DNA of 64,000 nt from Alphaproteobacteria bacterium (lineage in GTDB: Bacteria > Pseudomonadota > Alphaproteobacteria > JANSWW01), in NCBI GenBank assembly GCA_024743275.1, contig JANSWW010000001.1:1-64000 (forward strand), given 5' to 3'. Shown here one piece after another: positions 54,643-64,000 of the stretch. The first letter of the stretch is position 1, and each line of letters begins with the position of its first letter. A model generated the notes under the pieces. The model worked only from the letters and a program-made list of their open reading frames with translations, had not been told where the DNA came from and ran no database searches. Made by a program: the position numbers and the translations under genes.

Positions 54643-57522
54643 TCAATCGATGGTGAGCGCTTCGTCCACCAGGGCGGCCTGTTCCGCCTGGTGGCGCTTG
54701 GCGATCCCGGTGGCCGGCGATGCGGCCTCGGCGCGGCCGACATAGCGCGGTCGGTCGTGCTTCGCCCCGATCTCCTTCAAAACCCGCTCCAGGCGCCGGT
54801 CGATGAAATGCCAGGCCCCCATATTCTCGGGTTCCTCCTGGCACCAGATCATCTCCGCGTTCTTGAACCGGGAAAGTTCGGTGATCAGGGCCGAGTGCGG
54901 GAAGGGATAGAGCTGTTCGAGGCGCAGGAAGAAGACGTCCTTGATGCCGCGCTTCTCCCGTTCCTCGTACAAGTCGTAATAGACCTTGCCGGAGCACAGC
55001 ACGACGCGCCGGACCTCCGAATCCTCACACAGCTTCTCATTGTCGTAATGGACGCGGTGGAAGGTGATGCCGGGGCCGAACTCCTCCAGCGTCGAGACCG
55101 CCAGCTTATGTCTCAGCAGCGATTTCGGCGTCATGATGACCAGCGGCTTGCGGAATTTTCGGTGCAACTGGCGGCGCAGGGCATGGAAATAGTTCGCCGG
55201 CGTGGTGATGTTGCAGACCTGCCAGTTGTCCTCGGCCGAGAGCTGGAGGAAGCGTTCGAGACGCCCGGAGGAGTGCTCCGGTCCCTGGCCCTCGAAGCCG
55301 TGGGGCAGCAGCAACACGAGGCCCGACATCCGGAGCCATTTGTGTTCGCCGGACGAGATGAACTGGTCGATGATCACCTGCGCCCCGTTGGCGAAGTCGC
55401 CGAACTGGGCTTCCCACATGACCAGGGCCCGGGGCTCGGCCAGGGTATAGCCGTATTCGAAGCCCAGCACCGACATCTCGGCGAGCGGGCTGTCGATGAC
55501 CTCGAACTTCGCCTGATCCTCGGAGAGATGGTTCAGCGGGATATAGCGCCGCTCCGATTTCTGGTCGATGACGACGGCATGGCGCTGGGAGAAGGTGCCG
55601 CGGCCGCTGTCCTGGCCGGACAGCCTGACCGGATAGCCCTCCCGCAGCAGCGAGCCGTAGGCGAGGGCCTCGGCGGTCGCCCAGTCGATGTTCTGGCCGG
55701 TCTCGACCACGCGCTTCTTGCGCTCGTCCATCACCCGGACGAGCTTGCGGTTCGCCTGGATACCCTCTGGGACGGTGCCAAGCACCTCGCCGATCTCGCG
55801 CAGGGTCTCCAACTCCATGCCGGTGTCGCCGCGCCGCGCGTCGCCCTTGGCGGTCTCGAAGCCGGCCCAGGCGCCGTCGAGCCAATCGGCCTTGTTCGGC
55901 CGGAAGCTGGCGCCCGCCTGGAACTCCTCCTCCAGATGTTTGAAGAACTCGTCCCACATGGTCTGGCTGGCTTCCTTGGGCATGACGCCCTCCTTGGCCA
56001 GCATGTCGGCATAGATCTGCCGGGTCGTGGGGTGGCGGCTGATCTTGTCGTACATCAACGGCTGGGTGAATGCCGGCTCATCGCCCTCGTTATGGCCGAA
56101 GCGGCGATAGCAGAACATGTCGATGACCACGTCGGAGCCGAACTGCTGCCGGTATTCGGTCGCCACCCGGGCGCAGTGGACCACGGCCTCCGGGTCGTCG
56201 CCGTTCACATGGAAGATCGGTGCCTCGACCATCTTCGCCACATCGCTCGGATAGGGCGACGACCGGGAATAGGACGGGCTCGTGGTGAAACCGATCTGGT
56301 TGTTGATGATGATGTGGATCGTCCCGCCGATCCGGTAGCCCTTGAGCTCCGAGAGATCGAGACATTCCGGCACCACGCCCTGGCCGGCGAAGGCGGCGTC
56401 GCCATGCAGCAGGATGGCCATGACCTTCTTCCGGTCTTCGTCGTCCTGTTGGTTCTGCTTGGCCCGCACCTTGCCCATCACCACCGGGTTGACGACCTCC
56501 AGGTGGGACGGGTTGGCGGTGAGCGAGAGGTGCACCTTGATCCCGTCGAATTCCCGGTCGGAGGACGAGCCGAGGTGGTATTTCACGTCGCCGGAGCCCT
56601 GGACGTCGTCCGGGTTGGACGGGTTGCCCTGGAATTCCGAGAAGATCGCCCGATAGGGCTTGCCCATGAAATTCGCGAGGATGTTGAGCCGGCCTCGGTG
56701 GGCCATCCCGACATTGATCTCGTTGATGCCGAGCTGGCCGCCGCGTTTGACGATCTGCTCCATCGCCGGAATGAGCGCCTCGCCGCCGTCAAGGCCGAAG
56801 CGCTTGGTGCCGGTGTATTTGATGTTGAGGAACTTCTCGAAGCCTTCGGCCGCCGTCAGGCGCTCCAGGATCGCGGTCTTGCCGTTGACCGTGAAATCGG
56901 TCTGGTTGCGTTCGGTCTCGATACGCTCCTGCAGCCAGGCCTTCTTGTTCGGATCTGAAATATGCGTGTATTCGATGCCGATATTGCCGCAATAGGTCGC
57001 GCGCAGGATGTCGACGATTTCGCGCACCGTCGCGGTCTCGAGGCCCAGCACCTTGTTGAGATAGACCTTGCGGTCGAGCCCGTCGCCCTCGAAGCCGAAG
57101 GTCTTGGGATCGAGTTCCGGATGGTCGCCCGGGGTGTGCAGGCCGAGCGGATCGACCTTTGCCAGGAGATGCCCCCGCGCCCGGTAGGCCCGGATCAGCA
57201 TCAGCGCCTTGATCGAGTCCTCCGCGACCTGGCGGAAATCCTCCTCGGCGACCGCCGGTGCCGTGGCGCCGTTCTTCTTGGCGGCCGGCTTGGCTTCCGT
57301 CTCCGGTTCGGGGACGCCGATCACCTTGACGCCGCGCGGCGCCCAGGACGGTCCTTCGACCTCGTCGAAGATCGCGCCGTTTTCGTCCCCTACCTGATCG
57401 AAGATCTCACGCCAGCTCGGATCGATGCTCGCGGGGTCTTTGAGATAAAGAGCAAAAAGCTCGGACAGGAAGGGGGCGTTCGCCCCCGATAGAATCGCTT
57501 CGAGTTCGAACGGTCTTGCCAT
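54643..57522 (-). CDS. sucA: 2-oxoglutarate dehydrogenase E1
   Basis: 959 aa, the usual length for the alphaproteobacterial enzyme. The start is the ATG in MARPFELEAI with GAGGG upstream, not an earlier one. HGDAAFAGQGVVPE, the NNQIGFTTSPS loop and CYRRFGHNEGDEPAFTQP (ThDP/Mg site) are present. Decarboxylates 2-oxoglutarate and passes succinyl to SucB. A 144-bp gap with a symmetric hairpin lies between sucD and sucA. Confidence 0.97.
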   Translation of the reverse strand: MARPFELEAILSGANAPFLSELFALYLKDPASIDPSWREIFDQVGDENGAIFDEVEGPSWAPRGVKVIGVPEPETEAKPAAKKNGATAPAVAEEDFRQVAEDSIKALMLIRAYRARGHLLAKVDPLGLHTPGDHPELDPKTFGFEGDGLDRKVYLNKVLGLETATVREIVDILRATYCGNIGIEYTHISDPNKKAWLQERIETERNQTDFTVNGKTAILERLTAAEGFEKFLNIKYTGTKRFGLDGGEALIPAMEQIVKRGGQLGINEINVGMAHRGRLNILANFMGKPYRAIFSEFQGNPSNPDDVQGSGDVKYHLGSSSDREFDGIKVHLSLTANPSHLEVVNPVVMGKVRAKQNQQDDEDRKKVMAILLHGDAAFAGQGVVPECLDLSELKGYRIGGTIHIIINNQIGFTTSPSYSRSSPYPSDVAKMVEAPIFHVNGDDPEAVVHCARVATEYRQQFGSDVVIDMFCYRRFGHNEGDEPAFTQPLMYDKISRHPTTRQIYADMLAKEGVMPKEASQTMWDEFFKHLEEEFQAGASFRPNKADWLDGAWAGFETAKGDARRGDTGMELETLREIGEVLGTVPEGIQANRKLVRVMDERKKRVVETGQNIDWATAEALAYGSLLREGYPVRLSGQDSGRGTFSQRHAVVIDQKSERRYIPLNHLSEDQAKFEVIDSPLAEMSVLGFEYGYTLAEPRALVMWEAQFGDFANGAQVIIDQFISSGEHKWLRMSGLVLLLPHGFEGQGPEHSSGRLERFLQLSAEDNWQVCNITTPANYFHALRRQLHRKFRKPLVIMTPKSLLRHKLAVSTLEEFGPGITFHRVHYDNEKLCEDSEVRRVVLCSGKVYYDLYEEREKRGIKDVFFLRLEQLYPFPHSALITELSRFKNAEMIWCQEEPENMGAWHFIDRRLERVLKEIGAKHDRPRYVGRAEAASPATGIAKRHQAEQAALVDEALTID

Positions 57523-57615
57523 TTCGGCCCTCTTTTCCGGACAAGGAACGCCCGCGGACCCCCCGCGGATTGACCCGGCCTTGCCCAACAAACCTTATCT
57601 AGGGTCGGCGGCGCG

Positions 57616-57651
57616 CCCCCGAAAAACCGGTCGTGACCGGTTCCACGGGGG
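57616..57651. other. Symmetric hairpin in the sucD-sucA gap
   Basis: CCCCCG ... AACCGGTC-GT-GACCGGTT ... CGGGGG with 3-nt internal loops on each side, a 36-bp near-perfect inverted repeat. It sits directly after sucD in transcription order. No T-run follows, so processing or attenuation is more likely than full termination. Confidence 0.7.
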
Positions 57652-57666
57652 TGCAGCCAGCGATCC

Positions 57667-58542
57667 TCAACCCTGCATCGCCCGGACCATGGTGGACCCC
57701 AGGCTGGATGGCGAATCGGCGACGAAAATCCCCGCCGCCTTCAGCGCCTCGATCTTGTGCTCGGCGGTATCCTTGCCGCCCGAGATCACCGCGCCGGCAT
57801 GGCCCATGCGGCGGCCCGGAGGGGCCGTCACACCGGCGATGAAGCCGCAGACCGGCTTCTTGTTGCCGGTCGACTTGATGTATTCGGCGCCCTGGATCTC
57901 GGCGTCGCCGCCGATCTCCCCGATCATGATGATTCCGTCGGTCTCGTCGTCGGCCATGAACATTTCCAGGCAGTCGACGAAGTTGGTGCCGTTGACCGGG
58001 TCGCCGCCGATGCCGATACAGGTCGACTGGCCGAGCCCCTCGGCCGTGGTCTGGGCGACCGCCTCATAGGTCAGCGTGCCCGACCGGCTGACGACGCCGA
58101 TGCGGCCGCGCTTGTGGATGTGACCGGGCATGATGCCGATCTTGCAGGCGTCCGGCGTGATGACGCCCGGGCAGTTCGGGCCGATCAGCCGGGTCTTGGA
58201 GCCCTGTAGCGCCCGCTTCACGGTCACCATGTCGAGGACCGGAATGCCCTCGGTGATGCAGACGACGAGCGGGATTTCGGCGTCGATCGCCTCCAGGATC
58301 GCGTCGGCCGCGAACGGCGGTGGGACATAGATCACAGACGCGTTGGCGCCGGTCTTGTCGACCGCTTCCTGGACCGTGTTGAAGACCGGAAGGTCGAGGT
58401 GGCTCTGGCCGCCCTTGCCGGGGGACACGCCGCCGACCATCTGGGTGCCGTAGGCGATCGCCTGTTCGGAGTGGAAGGTCCCCTGCGCGCCGGTGAAGCC
58501 CTGGCAGATGACCTTGGTGTTCTCGTTGACGAGTACGGCCAT
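57667..58542 (-). CDS. sucD: Succinyl-CoA synthetase alpha subunit
   Basis: 291 aa. CoA-binding N-terminus ([14 protein letters not shown]) and the ligase half with [15 protein letters not shown], where His is phosphorylated; [10 protein letters not shown] is also typical. Makes ATP or GTP from succinyl-CoA with SucC. Its ATG follows sucC by 4 bp, so translation is coupled. Confidence 0.98.
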   Translation of the reverse strand: MAVLVNENTKVICQGFTGAQGTFHSEQAIAYGTQMVGGVSPGKGGQSHLDLPVFNTVQEAVDKTGANASVIYVPPPFAADAILEAIDAEIPLVVCITEGIPVLDMVTVKRALQGSKTRLIGPNCPGVITPDACKIGIMPGHIHKRGRIGVVSRSGTLTYEAVAQTTAEGLGQSTCIGIGGDPVNGTNFVDCLEMFMADDETDGIIMIGEIGGDAEIQGAEYIKSTGNKKPVCGFIAGVTAPPGRRMGHAGAVISGGKDTAEHKIEALKAAGIFVADSPSSLGSTMVRAMQG

Positions 58543-58546
58543 GGCG

Positions 58547-59740
<1,194 letters not shown>

Positions 59741-59800
59741 GGACGACCCCCCACTCCTTGGTTTGGCTTCACCCTATGGCCGTTTCGTCCAAAGCCAAAA

Positions 59801-59819
59801 GGATTGTACAGAACAATCC
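59801..59819. other. Small hairpin in the mdh-sucC gap
   Basis: GGATTGT-ACAGA-ACAATCC lies 60 bp before sucC. On the - strand it is followed by TTTTGG, so it is a weak terminator, attenuator or processing stem that could adjust sucC relative to mdh. Confidence 0.5.
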
Positions 59820-59845
59820 GTCAAAGCCCAGAACGTCTCGTACCG

Positions 59846-62298
<2,453 letters not shown>

Positions 62299-62334
62299 TC
62301 GCCTGCCGGCAACGGTCTTGACGCGGTCCTGCTC

Positions 62335-63207
62335 TTATTCGGACGTGGTGACGATCGCGTCGGCGACCCGTGGGTCGGTGATCACGATCTCGACAAAGAA
62401 CTCCGTCAGCTCGCCCTGCTGGAGATAATCGGCGTCCGCGTTGAAGTCGACGGTATCCAGGACCTCGTTGCGGACATCGACCAGCCGGACCTGGATTGGG
62501 GGAACTTCGACCTGCCGGTCCGAGAGATTGGCGATCTCGCCGACGATCGCCAGGGTTCTGAGATCGCCCTGAATGCGCTGTTCCGCCCTGACCCCGCTCA
62601 GCAGCAGGCCCTCGCCCGGCGGGCGGACCGGCAGACCGATGGTCTCGAAGAGTAGCGCGGCGGGCGGCCATGCCGCGACGATCGAGCCGCGGGCCAGCAC
62701 CGCGATGATCGGCGTGATCAGGATGATGCCTAGAACCGTCAGCCAGGCGCCGCGCTGGGATTTCGGTTTTTCCGGCGGGATATACCGCGGGAAGGCCGCG
62801 AGATCCGGCATGTCCGGCCGTTCCTCGTCCTCGTCGCTTCCCGGCTCCAGGTCGGTCTCGGGCGGTTCTTCCTCGCCGGTCTCCTCTTCGACATCGTCCG
62901 CCAGGTCGTCGAGCAGGTCTTCCGGGACGATCTCGTCCTCTTCCTCCTCGGGCTGCGGCTCCGGTTCCGGCGGAGGGGGAGGCGGCGGGGGCGGAGGGGG
63001 AGGCGGTGGAGGGGGCGGGGGAGGCACATAGTCCTGATGCCAGCGCGTTCCGCATTCGCCACAACGGACCTGTCGGCCTTCCTCGGGAATCGACAGCCGG
63101 TGCACCCGCCATAGGCTGCCACAATTCGGGCATTCGAGGATCGCGACGGTCTCGCTTTCTGCGGCCATGGGAGAGGGGGTTTCCGGTGCTGACGCGACGT
63201 CTGACAT
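62335..63207 (-). CDS. Zinc-ribbon (MJ0042-type) membrane protein with polyproline stretch
   Basis: 290 aa. The N-terminal zinc ribbon has CPNC (26-29) and CGEC (49-52); then a run of 19 prolines and a long acidic stretch (about 85-135). One membrane helix lies at about 157-175, followed by an extracytoplasmic domain with a V-x-G-E-I-x-N-L-S pattern seen in FxLYD/DUF3426-type proteins. Divergent from ftsE. Alphaproteobacteria often keep this type of gene beside ftsEX; the role is unknown. Confidence 0.85.
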   Translation of the reverse strand: MSDVASAPETPSPMAAESETVAILECPNCGSLWRVHRLSIPEEGRQVRCGECGTRWHQDYVPPPPPPPPPPPPPPPPPPPEPEPQPEEEEDEIVPEDLLDDLADDVEEETGEEEPPETDLEPGSDEDEERPDMPDLAAFPRYIPPEKPKSQRGAWLTVLGIILITPIIAVLARGSIVAAWPPAALLFETIGLPVRPPGEGLLLSGVRAEQRIQGDLRTLAIVGEIANLSDRQVEVPPIQVRLVDVRNEVLDTVDFNADADYLQQGELTEFFVEIVITDPRVADAIVTTSE

Positions 63208-63354
63208 AATTGGTGAGAGTCTAGTGCTTAATGCGCTGGAAATCATGAATTTTCCGCAATTCAATGGCATAAGGGGCCGGAACCGTGGACGGCTCGGGCC
63301 GGACCATGGCATTTTCGCCGTTGTTTTCCGTGTTCCGAGAAAAGAGACCGTGCC

Positions 63355-64000
63355 TTGGCCGTAGTCCGTTTCGATCAGGTTTCGATGCGTTTCGGCCGTT
63401 CCGCGGATATCCTGACGGATATCGATTTCGCCGTCGAACCGGGCAGCTTCCATTTCCTGACCGGTCCGAGCGGTGCCGGAAAATCGACGCTGATGAAGTT
63501 GATGTATCTCGCCCTGCTGCCGAGCCGCGGGGCGCTGACCCTGTTCGGGCACGACGTCCGGAAACTGTCGCGCCGGGATCTGGCCGCGACAAGACGGGAG
63601 ATCGGCGTGGTCTTCCAGGACTTCCGGCTGATCCGCCATCTGACGGCGTTCGAGAATGTCGCCCTGCCGTTGCGGCTGTCCGGCATCGACGATCGAACCG
63701 TCAACCGTCATGTGCCGGAACTGCTGGATTGGGTGGGGCTGGCGGATCATCTCGACGCGGTGCCACAGGCGCTCTCTGGCGGGCAGCAACAGCGGATCGC
63801 CATCGCCCGCGCGGTTATTTCGAGGCCGAAACTTCTCCTCGCCGACGAACCGACCGGCAATGTCGATGATCGGCTGGCCATGCGGCTGCTCTATCTTTTC
63901 GAGGAGATGCACCGGATGGGGTCCGCCGTCGTGGTCGCCACCCATAACGAGGCCCTTGTCTCCCGTTTTCCCTATCCCCGCCTCATGCTTGAGCGCGGCC
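63355..64000 (+). CDS. ftsE: Cell-division ABC ATPase FtsE (5' part)
   Basis: 215 residues to the window edge with no stop, so the gene is cut by the window, not by nature. Walker A GPSGAGKS (37-44), signature LSGGQQQ at about 140-146, and Walker [20 protein letters not shown] and ADEPTGNVD are FtsE-like. FtsE with FtsX controls peptidoglycan hydrolases at the septum. The start TTG ([14 protein letters not shown]) is inferred from the family N-terminus; its ribosome site is weak. Confidence 0.93.
   Translation, partial: MAVVRFDQVSMRFGRSADILTDIDFAVEPGSFHFLTGPSGAGKSTLMKLMYLALLPSRGALTLFGHDVRKLSRRDLAATRREIGVVFQDFRLIRHLTAFENVALPLRLSGIDDRTVNRHVPELLDWVGLADHLDAVPQALSGGQQQRIAIARAVISRPKLLLADEPTGNVDDRLAMRLLYLFEEMHRMGSAVVVATHNEALVSRFPYPRLMLERG

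Overview
The window is high-GC DNA from an alphaproteobacterium, most likely a member of the Rhodospirillales or a close relative. Three things suggest this: the order zapE / mdh-sucC-sucD-sucA-sucB-lpdA; an atpHAGDC operon next to priA, fsa, a DUF484 gene and xerC; and a complete polyhydroxybutyrate (PHB) gene set with phaR. This is inference from gene content and order; I saw no rRNA or tRNA gene. About 63 genes are called. ftsE runs off the right edge.

Layout. 1-1.7 kb: gene-poor, with a 39-bp hairpin repeat in five copies, two small unknown genes (96 and 48 aa) and a short tandem repeat. 1.7-8.6 kb: a flavodoxin-fold quinone reductase, two histidine kinases each next to a gene for a secreted protein (a PhnD-like binding protein; a molybdopterin-oxidoreductase-like protein without the metal-ligand cysteine), and a YcaQ-type DNA glycosylase. 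8.8-16 kb: an acyltransferase, then the most unusual locus. It is a five-gene leftward operon and a divergent gene that together carry three separate Rieske [2Fe-2S] domains, fused to a glutamate-synthase-like FMN domain, to a ferric-reductase-like membrane domain and to a thiamine-diphosphate enzyme. 16-22.8 kb: a PAS_5 protein, a secreted esterase, a GMC oxidoreductase with a Gfo/Idh/MocA dehydrogenase, DUF2333 and unknown proteins. 23-27.9 kb: the PHB locus (phaR; phasin/PhaE-like gene plus phaC; phaA; phaB), with an FNR/FixK-like box before phaA and strong terminators after phaA and phaB. An intracellular PHB depolymerase gene lies at 35.5 kb.

28-41.4 kb: a CMD/AhpD-like protein, an EamA exporter, a TlpA-type thioredoxin, argH-lptM-like-lysA-TIGR02302 (arginine and lysine synthesis plus envelope proteins), a DapC-like aminotransferase and ftsK. 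41.5-51.5 kb: the F1-ATPase operon (leftward), priA, and fsa-DUF484-xerC (rightward). 51.5-51.8 kb: an intergenic patchwork of palindromes, including another copy of the hairpin from the left end with a compensated stem. 51.8-60.8 kb: the TCA-cycle operon from malate dehydrogenase to 2-oxoglutarate dehydrogenase and lipoamide dehydrogenase. 61-64 kb: zapE, a zinc-ribbon/polyproline membrane protein and the start of ftsE.

How the parts connect: lpdA serves the SucAB complex and SucCD/Mdh continue the cycle. PhaA/PhaB/PhaC draw acetyl-CoA into PHB and PhaZ returns it. ArgH, DapC and LysA make arginine and diaminopimelate/lysine. XerC, FtsK, ZapE and FtsE all act in chromosome segregation or division. 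Most genes are ordinary core functions. The parts that stand out are the triple-Rieske locus, the two kinase/secreted-protein pairs and the dispersed hairpin repeat.
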